Source of the DNA: Spirosoma pollinicola
Lineage (GTDB): Bacteria; Bacteroidota; Bacteroidia; Cytophagales; Spirosomataceae
DNA length: 64,000 bases
NCBI RefSeq assembly: GCF_002831565.1
Contig: NZ_CP025096.1
Coordinates: 4,202,501 to 4,266,500, forward strand
Reading direction: 5' to 3'
Shown here: positions 18,425 through 27,179 of the stretch, piece after piece
Layout of the letters: each line of letters opens with the position of its first letter
Position numbering within the stretch: position 1 is the first letter of the stretch
Made by a program: the position numbers and the translations under genes
Notes under the pieces: generated by a model
Told to the model about the DNA's origin: nothing
Seen by the model: only the letters and a program-made list of their open reading frames with translations
Database searches by the model: none

Positions 18425-20059
18425 ATGTTGGACGAGCAAACACCTTCCCATCACGATAAGGCTCTCGCTGAGCGAGTTGACCTGGACTTTGCCTTACAGG
18501 CGGCTGGTCTGGGAGTCTGGGAGATCGACTTAACCACCAACCTGATCCGCTGGGATCAGCGATGCCAGGCCCTGTTTGGCTTGACGGCTTCGAATTCGGA
18601 TCAACTTCGGTATCAGGAAGCGATCCGGGGCATTCATCCCGATGACATCGAGCGGGTCCGACTTGCCCTTCAGGCGGCCATGAATCCATCCACAGACCGA
18701 CCTTTTGATCTAACCTGCCGAACGATTGGTGCCGAGGATCGACAGCTGCGCTGGATTCGGTTTACGGGCCGAAGCTATTTTAGTCAAACCGGCCAGCCCC
18801 TTCGGTTAGCCGGTATTGCCCACGATATCACCCGGCAGGTAGACGAGCAGTTGCAGGCCCAGCAAACCGCCCAGCATCTCCAGGCCGTGTTAGATAGCTC
18901 ACCGGCGGTCATTAGCTTTCTCAAGCCGGTCCTCAATGAGACCGGTGAGGTGGTAAATTTTGTGCTGGTGGTCTGCAACCAGCGCTTAGCCCAACTCAGT
19001 CAAAAATCAATCGATCAACTCCGGCATCAGTCCTTTACTCAGCTTAGTCATATCCTGTGGCAAAACCAGACATTCACCAATCTGCTGTACGTGTTGCAAA
19101 CGGGCGAGCCGTTCTACCAGGAACAACCCGAACAAACGCCCCAGGGCGAGCGCTGGTTCAGTATTTCCGTGACCAAATGGGATGGTGGGGTGGTCCTGAC
19201 CGGACTTGATATTAGCCCCCTCAAAGAGAGTCAACGGCAACTACAACAGGGGCTAGGCGAACTTAACGAATTTAAAGAAAGCCGGGCCGACCTTCAGGCG
19301 CTACTAGCCCTGGTGCAACAGCGGGGCGAGCTGCTGCGAGCGGCCTCCCATGACCTCCGGGGTAATCTCAACATTCTGTCTGGCGTCATCGGTCTGCTGG
19401 AAATTAATGTCCAGCCCAACGAACGCATCCCCCCCATGCTGGAACTCATGCGCCGGAACGTCCGACAGGCCGCCCAGATGATAACGAACTTGTTGGACTA
19501 TGTCCGCCTGGAAGAAGGCCAGGAACAACTTAATCCGGCCGTTGTTGACGTGTCGGATCTGTTAACCGGCTTAGTAAGGGGCATCAAATCGGTCGCCTTA
19601 GAGAAGGGCCTGATGGTGACGGCCACTGGCCCCAAGCGCCTACTGGTCGAGGGCGATGCGCTCAACCTGAACCGGATTGGGCAAAACCTGTTCTTAACCG
19701 TCATTAAGTTCACAACGCAAGGGCCCCTTCGGGTGAGCTGGGACGTCGATCCGGATCAAGACTGGTGGTGGTTTAGTGTGGCCAATATCGCATCCGACGA
19801 AGAATTACTTCATACTCTGCAGGAAGAGCTCACGGATCTATCCGGCCACCCGGCCACCCTAGAGCACCAATCACTAAGTAGCGCCTTCCCAACACCCCAA
19901 ACTACCGCAAAAGGTCGTTCGGGGGACGAGATCGGACTCCGCATCGTGCGGCAGTTAGTGGGCCTGTTACGGGCAAAGTTCCAGGTAAAACGCGAGCCAG
20001 ATGGAGGAGTTAAACTCATTGTTAGCTTGCCCATAAGCTATTCATCGCCTACCCAGTGA
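18425..20059 (+). CDS. PAS-domain sensor histidine kinase, degenerate ATPase
   Basis: A 544-residue cytosolic protein without membrane helices. Two PAS regions are seen: 'GLGVWEIDLTTNLIRWDQRC' to 'GIAHDITRQ', and 'VLDSSPAVISFLKP' to 'GLDISPLKES'. A coiled coil leads to the HisKA helix with 'LLRAASHDLRGNLNILSGVI' (phospho-acceptor His). The ATPase domain is unusual: the N-box reads 'GQNLFLTVIKFT', and the D-x-G-x-G box is replaced by 'VANIASDEELL'; only a G2-like 'GDEIGLRIVRQLVGLL' is present. ATP binding may be weak, or the protein may be a signalling scaffold. No response regulator gene is adjacent. Confidence 0.8.
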   Translation: MLDEQTPSHHDKALAERVDLDFALQAAGLGVWEIDLTTNLIRWDQRCQALFGLTASNSDQLRYQEAIRGIHPDDIERVRLALQAAMNPSTDRPFDLTCRTIGAEDRQLRWIRFTGRSYFSQTGQPLRLAGIAHDITRQVDEQLQAQQTAQHLQAVLDSSPAVISFLKPVLNETGEVVNFVLVVCNQRLAQLSQKSIDQLRHQSFTQLSHILWQNQTFTNLLYVLQTGEPFYQEQPEQTPQGERWFSISVTKWDGGVVLTGLDISPLKESQRQLQQGLGELNEFKESRADLQALLALVQQRGELLRAASHDLRGNLNILSGVIGLLEINVQPNERIPPMLELMRRNVRQAAQMITNLLDYVRLEEGQEQLNPAVVDVSDLLTGLVRGIKSVALEKGLMVTATGPKRLLVEGDALNLNRIGQNLFLTVIKFTTQGPLRVSWDVDPDQDWWWFSVANIASDEELLHTLQEELTDLSGHPATLEHQSLSSAFPTPQTTAKGRSGDEIGLRIVRQLVGLLRAKFQVKREPDGGVKLIVSLPISYSSPTQ

Positions 20060-20084
20060 AAAGGTAATGACTGGCTGGTCCATG

Positions 20085-20986
20085 TCATTGGGCCAGGATC
20101 GCCTTTAAGGCTGGGAAAAAGACGGAGCTCCGCTGGACACTATGGCCCAGGGTCGGCAGCACGGTCACGCTCACCAGGGATGGCAGGTGATGGGTTGCCC
20201 GGGTCAGCGATGCCTGGTAGGGATAGAGCTTGTCCTGAGCACCCAGCATCAGATAAAGCGGGGTTTGTACCGCTTCTAACTCCTGGTTGGAGAGCGCCTG
20301 GCGCCACCAGGGGCGAGCGCGAATGACCCCAGGGTGTAAAGCTGAAAATCGATCAGCAGCTTTTCCTGAGCCAGAGGTAGGGGTGGGTCGAGTGGACTAA
20401 AAACAACTTCTCGCAAAAAGGCCTGAACCGAGGCGTAAGAAGGGCCTCGTAAGGCCAGTAAGTAAAAGCGGAGTAGAGCAGTAGAAAGTGAGAGCGACTG
20501 CAACCCGGCGGGATTGACCAAAACAACCTTCTTGACGAACTGAGGAGCCAGGCGGCAGGCTTTCAGACTAATCAGGGCGCCTAAAGCGTGGCCGATCAAC
20601 GTAGCCCGGTTAGTACCCAATTGCTCGAGTACCTGGCGGGCCCAGTGACCATACTCATCGGTTCCCGCCTTGGGACTCACGCCCTCGCTAAAGCCGGGCT
20701 GTCCATTAATATCGACCAGGCACAAGCGGTAGTTTTTGCTGAGGCTCGTCATGCCCTGGCCAATCAGCCAGACCAGGGAGCTGGCGTTGAAGCCGGGTAA
20801 AAACACTAAGGTTTCGTAGACCCGTCGCTGGGGGGTATGGATCCAAACCCGGGCTTGGCCCCAGTCTGTGGTAAGCGTAAGGGGCTGTAGCCACAGGCCG
20901 TTGAGCTGCTGAAGGGTGCGGGCCCACTGCTCATTAAACTGGGTCGCCTGAAGCGGATCTTTGTAGCGGGAGACCATAGACAGCAC
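20085..20986 (-). pseudogene. Alpha/beta hydrolase with a C-terminal frameshift
   Basis: The first 220 residues are a good alpha/beta hydrolase: 'FLPGFNASSLVW' (oxyanion loop), 'YRLCLVDINGQPGFSEG', and 'LIGHALGALISLKA', where Ala replaces the usual Ser of the nucleophile elbow (GHSxG becomes GHALG). After 'YTLG' the frame is lost. Adding one G to a GGGG run (CCCC at 20327-20330 on the given strand) continues 'RARPWWRQALSNQELEAV', 'YLMLGAQDKLYPY' (Asp region) and 'TVLPTLGHSVQ' (His) to a stop at 20085. Both the frameshift and the missing Ser argue for loss of hydrolase activity, though a single homopolymer change may be a sequence error. Confidence 0.75.
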
Positions 20987-21444
20987 ATAAAGCCAAATGG
21001 GTTAGAGGTTAGCCTAAAGATGAGCAAAAAAAGGGTTACCTGTACCGGATGGCGGTTTATATTTTACTTTTTCTGAAGCGGGTTCAAGCCAGAGTGATGG
21101 TTAGCGGACCAGTAGGTCAAGCAGCTTTGAGGCTGCTTAGTGGAAGCTCGATTATAAACGGAGTGCCCTCGCCTGACTCTACGAGCAGGGCTTGTAGATC
21201 GTTACGATTCCGACTGCTACATACTGAGCGTTCGCCCAGATTCCTCATGATCGTGGCTGGGAATCGGGCAGTGATGAAAAAAGAGCTTCTTTCGTAAAAT
21301 GCGACAGCGACTTGAACGAACCGGTATTGTAATTGACTTGGAAAGGCTACCTGAACCCTGCCATTGGGAACAATGGGTAGCGGTGTGCTAGAGGGGTGTG
21401 AGTTGTCGGCTTCAGTAAATAGTTAGACGGGCTAACCAAGCCGG
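20987..21444. other. Intergenic region with one small hairpin
   Basis: No supportable gene in about 460 bases. A short stem AAGCAGC/GCTGCTT at about 21119-21138 could form. A 30-codon frame from 21299 exists but is too short to support. Confidence 0.4.
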
Positions 21445-22062
21445 TTGTATCCACTACTTTATCGACCATCCTTTATCTACGTATCCGCACTGTCCATGTT
21501 GTCAAAGTTGAGTACGATGATCAATTCTTTTTTAGTCGACAAGCAATCGCAATCAATCTGGACATCGTATATGCACCTTTCCCAGTTTAGCATAAATAAC
21601 CAACCTGTCCTGATGGATATACGGATCAGTCCCAACGAACTGGACACCATTGAGCAGTACCTCAAGCTGGCCAGTAGCGACCAATTACAAGAACAGTTGC
21701 GGTATGCAACCTACTCTCAAGAGGAGTTGACCCTTATTTTCCCATCCATCCGAAAGCTGTTGGAATACGGAGCCAGGCAAAACAAAAAGTTAACCCGCCC
21801 CGCTATCCGTCACAATTACGCCTATATGTACCAGGCGGGCCAAAACAACCCCAGGCACACACTTATGCTCGTACTGACCTATACCCGGGTATTGGAGGAG
21901 CTACTAGGGACTTACAAACTTGCCTTGGACAAACACCGCCTGGAGGAGGCCAACAAGCACTTCATGGAGCAGAAACGCGTTAAAGACTGGCTGTTTTCGT
22001 TGCCCATTGCCGATATGAGCGAAGGGCAATACAGCCAATTTCGCCAACTTATTGGCGGTTAA
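21445..22062 (+). CDS. Hypothetical cytosolic protein
   Basis: A frame of up to 205 residues; internal Met codons at 'MINSFLVDKQ' or 'MDIRISPNEL' are alternative starts and the first 25 residues look unlikely. The core is helical, with 'ELDTIEQYLKLASSDQLQEQ', 'YSQEELTLIFPSIRKLLEYG' and a basic, aromatic 'RPAIRHNYAYMYQAGQ'. No family recognised. It precedes the esterase gene on the same strand by about 125 bases. Confidence 0.55.
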   Translation: MYPLLYRPSFIYVSALSMLSKLSTMINSFLVDKQSQSIWTSYMHLSQFSINNQPVLMDIRISPNELDTIEQYLKLASSDQLQEQLRYATYSQEELTLIFPSIRKLLEYGARQNKKLTRPAIRHNYAYMYQAGQNNPRHTLMLVLTYTRVLEELLGTYKLALDKHRLEEANKHFMEQKRVKDWLFSLPIADMSEGQYSQFRQLIGG

Positions 22063-22188
22063 CAACCTAGCAGCTGCCTTGATTTACGAGTGCCAACGAC
22101 TGAGCCAATTTATAAAATCAGTACGCTTAATAGATTTACTAAAACTAGGCGTTTGTTACCGAGTTACCTTAACAATTAACTACTATTT

Positions 22189-23292
22189 ATGTCTACCCTT
22201 TTCAAAACAGCGCGCCTGCTATCAGCTATACTCACGTCCCTGTTTATCTTGACCCTGCCCGGCTGCCAGGATCACCGCCTCCCTCAACCCGGCCAAGTGA
22301 TTCAACCCACCGGACCTAAACCGGACTGGGGTCCAACGATTGGGGCCCAAATGCAGGCCGTCATTGAGGAACTGGGACGACTTAGCCCTATTCCTCTCAA
22401 CGAGTTAACGCCCCAGCAGGCCCGTCTCCAACCCTCCTTCAAGGATGCGGTGAATTCGCTGCTTGATAAAAACAACATTCCCCGGCCCACAGCGAATGTT
22501 ACCGTGAGCCAGCAGATGATTCCCGGCGCGGGGGGAACGCCCATTAGGATTGTAGTTTATACTCCTAAAAATGCTATGGGTCCCCTACCCGTGATTGTCT
22601 ACTATCATGGGGGCGGCTGGGTGATTGCCAGTCCCGAAGTCTATGAGTACTCCACATTGGCCCTGGCCGAGGAGACTGGTGCGGTGGTGGTTTCGGTCGA
22701 TTATCGACTCGCTCCGGAAAATAAATTCCCAACGGCCCATGAGGATGCCTTTGCGGCCTATCAATGGGTGAAGACCAACGCGGCCAGCTTGAACGGCAAT
22801 CCAGACAAGATAGCCGTAGCCGGTGAGAGTGCCGGAGGCAATATGGCTATTACGGTAAGTATGATGGCGCGTGACCAGAACATTGGGTTGCCGGTCCATA
22901 TCTTATCGGTGTTCCCGGTGGCGAATAATGATCTGAATACGCCCTCCTACAATCAATATGCCAATGCCAAGCCACTCAATCGGCCCCTGGTCCAATACTT
23001 TACCAGCAATTATTTTAACTCGCCGGCTGATGGGGATAGTCCGCTAATCTCTTTAGTAGATGTGGCTAACCTGAAGGGTCTACCCCCCACGACCATCATC
23101 GGGGCCGAGATTGACCCCTTGCAAAGCGAGGGTATGCAGTTGCGCGATAAGCTTCAGGCTTCGGGGGTAACGGTGAGGTATCAATTATTTACGGGGGCTA
23201 CCCACGAGTTCTTTGGTATGTACGCCATTGTGCCTCAAGCTCAGCAGGCGCAGGAACTAGCGGCTACTCAGTTAATAAATGCCTTTAAGTAG
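22189..23292 (+). CDS. Alpha/beta hydrolase esterase, HSL type, lipoprotein
   Basis: A 367-residue protein with a lipoprotein signal (LTLPGC). The hormone-sensitive-lipase family motif 'VYYHGGGWV' forms the oxyanion hole, 'VAGESAGGNMA' holds the nucleophile Ser, 'IGAEIDPLQSEG' the Asp and 'GATHEFFGM' the His. All catalytic residues are present. Such enzymes hydrolyse short-chain esters. An Asp-rich 'SVDYRLAPENKFP' block follows the oxyanion motif, as is normal. It ends in a very strong hairpin, so it is likely monocistronic. Confidence 0.9.
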   Translation: MSTLFKTARLLSAILTSLFILTLPGCQDHRLPQPGQVIQPTGPKPDWGPTIGAQMQAVIEELGRLSPIPLNELTPQQARLQPSFKDAVNSLLDKNNIPRPTANVTVSQQMIPGAGGTPIRIVVYTPKNAMGPLPVIVYYHGGGWVIASPEVYEYSTLALAEETGAVVVSVDYRLAPENKFPTAHEDAFAAYQWVKTNAASLNGNPDKIAVAGESAGGNMAITVSMMARDQNIGLPVHILSVFPVANNDLNTPSYNQYANAKPLNRPLVQYFTSNYFNSPADGDSPLISLVDVANLKGLPPTTIIGAEIDPLQSEGMQLRDKLQASGVTVRYQLFTGATHEFFGMYAIVPQAQQAQELAATQLINAFK

Positions 23293-23349
23293 GGCCCATA
23301 CTAATCCGCTCCCTTATAGCCATGAAGGGAGCGGATTAGTATGGAGCCC
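23292..23349. terminator. Long hairpin after the esterase gene
   Basis: Arms CCATACTAATCCGCTCCCTT (23296-23315) and its exact complement (23325-23344) form a perfect 20-bp stem with a 9-base loop, extended by GGGC/GCCC after one bulged base. No T tract follows. A second small stem (GGGCT...AGCCC) follows at about 23352-23374. Confidence 0.65.
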
Positions 23350-23422
23350 ACGGGCTAAACCTTTCGGTAAAGCCCCAGCCATTGATGGCCGCTTGATTCC
23401 CTTCACCATTTGTTTACTCAAC

Positions 23423-23987
23423 ATGAACTACATTTCGTCTACGGAAGACGCCCTGGTTGATGCATTACGAAATCACCAGTCAGCCGATTTTTCCCGGCTT
23501 TATAGGGCTTACGCACCCGCTTTGTACGGCGTCCTGCTGCGGATGGTCAACGATCCGATTCGGGCCGAAGATTTACTCCAGGATGCTTTTATCAAAAATC
23601 TGGTTAAATAGCCAACAGTACGATCCTGCCCAGGGTCGGCTGTTCACCTGGTTGCTCACTATCACTCGCAATGTGGGCTTGGATGAACTGAGGGCCAGGA
23701 AAGTAGAGCAAAAGAGAAGCGTGTGTAGCTATGATTGGACCGATGAGGTAAGCGCACCTGATCTTCTGGAGGGTACGCTTACTGGATCCCTGATAAGCTC
23801 ACTGGCGCCGAACTACCAAGCCGTGGTGGCGTTGATGTATTACCAGGGCTTCACCAGCCAGGAGGCAGCTAAAAAACTAAAGCTGCCGTTGGGGACGGTT
23901 AAGACGCGGGTACGTACCGCCTTACAACAATTGAGAGCGCAGTTTAACGCTGATATCCGGCAGTACCAGACGGTGAGTAGCTTCTAA
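23423..23987 (+). pseudogene. ECF RNA polymerase sigma factor with a +1 frameshift
   Basis: The N-terminal frame (MNYISSTEDALVDAL..., region 2 'LYRAYAPALYGVLLRMV' and 'AEDLLQDAFIK') ends early at 'NLVK'. Reading on in another frame gives 'IWLNSQQYDPAQGRLFTWLL', 'TITRNVGLDELRARK' and region 4 'EAAKKLKLPLGTVKTRVR'. The shift lies at AAAAA (23594-23598), where four A would keep the frame. The repaired protein of about 187 residues is a normal ECF factor, much like the sigma at 44573-45127. No anti-sigma gene follows. Genuine loss or a homopolymer error are both possible. Confidence 0.75.
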
Positions 23988-24190
23988 CTCTGCATGATGC
24001 CAAGCTACCTGTTGCCCACTGGCCAAATAGCAGCGTATCTAGTTAACGAATAGTTGGCATAACAGGTTTGAGTCTACTGGTTTTCGCTTAATGCCCCTAT
24101 TATCTCCAACTAATCAACCCTAACCCGGTCCAGTAGCGTTTTAACCTACATCGGATAAAACGCGCAGTCTTGGGCCGTTTTAAAGCCGAA

Positions 24191-24823
24191 CTAGTTGAGT
24201 TTATCAGCTATTTCGGTATAGGTTTTTCTACCCCTACGTAGCTCCTTAGCCAGGCCCTCCGCTTTGCGGGATTCGGGGTTATCAATAGCCCGCTGCCGGT
24301 TGGCTGCGGCTCCCTTTGCCTGAGCCTCGAAAGTCATGTTCTCAGGTTTGCCCAAAGTCGCTCCCTGGGCAATCTTTGCCTGCAAAGCCGCCTTGGTGCG
24401 TGAGCTGATGAGTTCCCTTTCGTGCTGCGCCAGTGTCGCAAAGATGCCAATGGTTAAGGTGTTGGCATCGGGCATATCGACACACTGAAAGTTGACGCCC
24501 GAATCCCTCAGCGTGAAGATAAATGATGCGTTACGGCTCAAGGGGTCCAGCTTGGCAATGACCAACATCGCGTTTTCTTTCTTTGCCCGGTCGATGGCCT
24601 CCGCCAGCTTTACCCGCTGGTTGTTCTTGCTGGATTCGATTTCTGTAAACTCAGCAAGTATAACCGCTCGGCGGTCCGACCCTTTCACGTAGCCAGCCAC
24701 GGAGGACCGCTGTGCTTCTAAGCCTAAACCGGAATCCCCCTGCGCCCTGATCGATACCCGGTAATAAGCTACGTACTTAGTTTGGCCGCTGGCCAAGGTT
24801 GAGATTGTTTGTTTCTTTGTCAT
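24191..24823 (-). CDS. Serine recombinase (resolvase family)
   Basis: A 210-residue protein. The catalytic domain starts at 'YVAYYRVSIRAQGDSGLGLE' with the nucleophile Ser in YRVS, then 'AMLVIAKLDPLSRNASFI' (family Arg of KLDRLSR replaced by Pro in KLDPLSR, unusual), and 'TLAQHERELISSRTKAAL'. The C-terminal part is short, with a 'TYTEIADKLN' HTH start, typical of the small recombinases of Bacteroidota accessory regions. It is the last of four genes in a tight minus-strand operon. Confidence 0.8.
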   Translation of the reverse strand: MTKKQTISTLASGQTKYVAYYRVSIRAQGDSGLGLEAQRSSVAGYVKGSDRRAVILAEFTEIESSKNNQRVKLAEAIDRAKKENAMLVIAKLDPLSRNASFIFTLRDSGVNFQCVDMPDANTLTIGIFATLAQHERELISSRTKAALQAKIAQGATLGKPENMTFEAQAKGAAANRQRAIDNPESRKAEGLAKELRRGRKTYTEIADKLN

Positions 24824-24829
24824 TGCCAG

Positions 24830-25018
24830 TTAATTAAGTACTTGGTTGAGCCGAAACGTTAAGCCTAGATGCCGTCTAGCCAGCGAGTCGACCAATGCCT
24901 GCGCTAGGTTTAGCCGTTCGTTCTGGGTGATGGAGTTCGTATGTTGAAAAGCCTTAATCAGGTACCAACCCTGTCTATGCCAATCCCACACCTCTACCTG
25001 ATAGTCAATCATTAACAA
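24830..25018 (-). CDS. Small hypothetical protein in recombinase operon
   Basis: A 62-residue protein ('MIDYQVEVWDWHRQGWYLIK' core, then an Arg/Leu-rich tail) starting at 'MLMIDYQ'. It ends 6 bases before the recombinase gene and starts 5 bases after the preceding gene. The first half looks like a small beta-rich domain. Unknown function. Confidence 0.6.
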   Translation of the reverse strand: MLMIDYQVEVWDWHRQGWYLIKAFQHTNSITQNERLNLAQALVDSLARRHLGLTFRLNQVLN

Positions 25019-25023
25019 ATTGT

Positions 25024-25380
25024 TTACGTCGCTGAGCTGAATCGTCGCGTCCGCTCATTGTATAAATCTAACACCCGGTCATCCATTACAGGCGCATGTC
25101 TCAGCTCAAGGGCTAACAACTCTTCCCGGCCGATCGAGTGCGCCAGAATTTCGAACTTGACTTCGCGTTCCACCCAAAGTGAGCTTTTTCCCAACTCAAC
25201 GGCTTGATCCAGGATAGCTGTGAAGATCTGGCTGGTGCGCTGTTGATTCTGAGTTGCTGTTAGTAGTCCCCCAATAATCTTGATACAGTCAGCATAGTCA
25301 AAGTCCAAACCGGGTAGTTCTACACTTACCCATTCATCAGCTAATTGCCGGATGAACTCTTTTTGTGGTTCTGACTCCAT
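25024..25380 (-). CDS. Hypothetical protein in recombinase operon
   Basis: A 118-residue acidic, helical protein beginning MESEPQKEFIRQLADEW; the ATG lies two bases beyond the stop of the previous gene, so translation is probably coupled. No motif recognised. Contents such as 'GGLLTATQNQQRTSQIFTAI' and 'SIGREELLALELRHAPVM' suggest a helical regulator or adaptor. Confidence 0.6.
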   Translation of the reverse strand: MESEPQKEFIRQLADEWVSVELPGLDFDYADCIKIIGGLLTATQNQQRTSQIFTAILDQAVELGKSSLWVEREVKFEILAHSIGREELLALELRHAPVMDDRVLDLYNERTRRFSSAT

Positions 25381-25382
25381 CA

Positions 25383-25574
25383 CTACGGGGCTTTGGCTTT
25401 TAGGTCATCAAGCTTTACCTGGAACCGGTCTAACCGATCTTGCAGGGCTGGTACTCTATTTAAGTTGTTCTGTTGCTTTTGCCAAGACCACTCAAAGGCC
25501 TCAGCAGCTTGTTCAACCGACCGGGCCAAGGCGAGTCGTCTGGTCAAATTGGTTTTGATCCATGCTGTATCCAT
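25383..25574 (-). CDS. Small hypothetical protein, first gene of recombinase operon
   Basis: A 63-residue, strongly helical protein ('RLALARSVEQAAEAFEWSWQ', 'LQDRLDRFQVKLDDLKAKAP') with coiled-coil character. First of four tightly packed genes that end with the serine recombinase. Upstream DNA to 25827 holds no other gene. Confidence 0.55.
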   Translation of the reverse strand: MDTAWIKTNLTRRLALARSVEQAAEAFEWSWQKQQNNLNRVPALQDRLDRFQVKLDDLKAKAP

Positions 25575-26444
25575 GACGAATGCCTGGTTATTATCTCTTA
25601 AATATACCTGTTTTATAGCCTTTTTAACAAGGCTTGAACGTCTGTTGAAGACCTTTTGTAAAAATCATCCTTGCTCATAGGCCACGAACCCGCATTTCTA
25701 TCTGAAGACAACGTCTAAGATATCCCAGCCGAGTCTTTAATCGGTCCAAAGGTCGTAAGCTTTGCCGACGCGTTAAGGTACCTCTGCTGGGGTTGGTCGC
25801 TCACGCTTTGTGAGTGGCATCAAGTTACAGACTACTGGACATTTTGAGAACATTAGTCTAGTCTGGTTAAATTGGAGCTATCTAATACTTAGCCCCTACT
25901 TCCAATGCTGCCTGCTACTTTTCAGCAAATTACGCCCCATCTGGCTCCCTTCAGTCGAGGAATTATCAAAAACTTGTTCCTCATTGCTCAAGCTCTGCTC
26001 ACTAGCCGCAGCAGCAATCTGAACACCGTCAAAGACCGTTTAGGTGCGCTCCTGGGCAAGGCCAACCGGCAACCCGCCAGCCACTATAAACGACTCATCC
26101 GTTTTTTCAATACGAGTCAGCTGCATCAGTTGACTAGGGCCATTCTGAGGTGTACGGTTACGCTCCTCAGTGGCCGAGTCAGGTACCTTATTCTAGATGC
26201 AACTACTTGGCGATTAGGTCAGAAAAATGTGCATTTGCTCGTATTAAGTCTTCTCTATCAAGGGGTTGCCATACCCATTCTGTGGCGTGATCTAGACAAA
26301 AAAGGCCACAGTAATGCGCGTGAGCGGCAGTCATTTATGGAGGAAGCTACTCAACTTTACAACTTAAAGGGAAAGATTCTACTGGCTGACCGGGAGTACA
26401 CGGGCCAGCTCTGGTTCACTTTTCTCCATCAACAGGGGATTGAC

Positions 26445-26460
26445 TGCGCCGGCAGCCCGG
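26445..26460 (-). repeat. 16-base hairpin module, copy 6 (IS4)
   Basis: CCGGGCTGCCGGCGCA on the minus strand: stem CCGG/CCGG, loop GCTG, tail CGCA; closest to copy 5. It splits HQQGID-FVIRLQRE; exact removal restores the frame. Confidence 0.85.
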
Positions 26461-26729
26461 TTCGTGATTCGCCTGCAACGCGAATGCTACAAGCATGATA
26501 CGCTAAAAAGCTATCGAAGTCTAGAGAAAAAGGCCTTGCGCCGGAAGCGGGCCGTGTGGACGTGGCTAAACTAGCCCGACTGTCGACTCAAACTAGTGAT
26601 GTGTCGCAACGAAGACCCACGTCCGCCAAAGGACCCGCGCAAACGGGTAGAACCAGTCTTTTATTGGCTGACCAGCCTGGACAATGCTCAGGCTGCGCCA
26701 GCTCATTACCGCAAGCGGTGGCGCATCGA

Positions 26730-26745
26730 CCGGGGCGCCGGAGCG
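26730..26745 (+). repeat. 16-base hairpin module, copy 7 (IS4)
   Basis: CCGGGGCGCCGGAGCG: stem CCGG/CCGG, loop GGCG, tail AGCG. It sits inside the Y-R-E-K motif (RWRI-EQCFKALK); exact removal restores it. Confidence 0.85.
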
Positions 26746-26797
26746 ACAGTGTTTCAAAGCACTCAAAACGAACGGTTTTGATTTGGAATCGATGAAA

Positions 26798-26813
26798 CGC
26801 TCCGGCGTCCCGG
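26798..26813 (-). repeat. 16-base hairpin module, copy 8 (IS4)
   Basis: CCGGGACGCCGGAGCG on the minus strand, 15 of 16 identical to copy 7 but in opposite orientation, 52 bases away. Removal restores LESM-KFKQSAKIEL. Confidence 0.85.
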
Positions 26814-27179
26814 TTCAAACAATCGGCCAAGATTGAACTGCTACTGGCCCTGGTGGTCTTTGCTTACGTGCTGAGTGTAGAAGCGGGCGAAGCGGACAGC
26901 GAGCAAATCGGAACGAAAACTTACCGGAATGGCACTAGCAGTCCGGCGCAGTCGCTGTTCAAGAAGGGATTGGAGGTGCTTAATGCGACGCTGCTGGTCT
27001 TTGATCAGTTTATGGGCTACCTGCTAGGTATTTTCAAGTCGGCAAAACCGCGTCGATTCCGTTTTGTCCAGTAGTCTGGCGGTTATACCCCAACTGTGTT
27101 AGGTACCCCATAGTTGTTAATCCTCTTTTGTATTGATCTGTATGCCACTACAATCTTGCCCAATTAGAGTTGATCGCTA

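Larger units (their letters stand above)
25905..27074 (+). pseudogene. IS4 transposase broken by three 16-base inserts and one TAG
   Basis: The first 185 codons are intact and contain the first Asp ('YLILDATTW') and 'ILLADREYTG' (second Asp). Removing the inserts at 26445, 26730 and 26798 restores 'FVIRLQRECYKHDTLKSYRS', the Y-R-E-K signature 'YRKRWRIEQCFKALKTNGF' and the C terminus to 27074. One defect remains: TAG at 26572-26574 within 'WTWLN*PDCRLKLVM', where CAG (Gln) would fit. All catalytic residues survive, so decay is recent or tolerated. Confidence 0.8.
25828..27078 (+). mobile_element. IS4-family insertion sequence
   Basis: Perfect 14-bp terminal inverted repeats CAGACTACTGGACA (25828-25841) and its complement (27065-27078) bound a 1251-bp element. 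The final TAG of the transposase lies within the right repeat. No adjacent target duplication is evident (flanks AAGTTA and GCGGTT). Three 16-base hairpin modules and one stop codon break the transposase. Confidence 0.8.

Noticed and set aside
21049-21297. 82-codon open frame
   Set aside because: Arg/Ser-rich, no motif, lies in intergenic DNA with a hairpin inside it.
25777-27107. Outer inverted repeats GGTACCT around the IS4 element
   Set aside because: Only seven bases plus a loosely similar GGGGT match; the 14-bp perfect repeats further in are the better ends.
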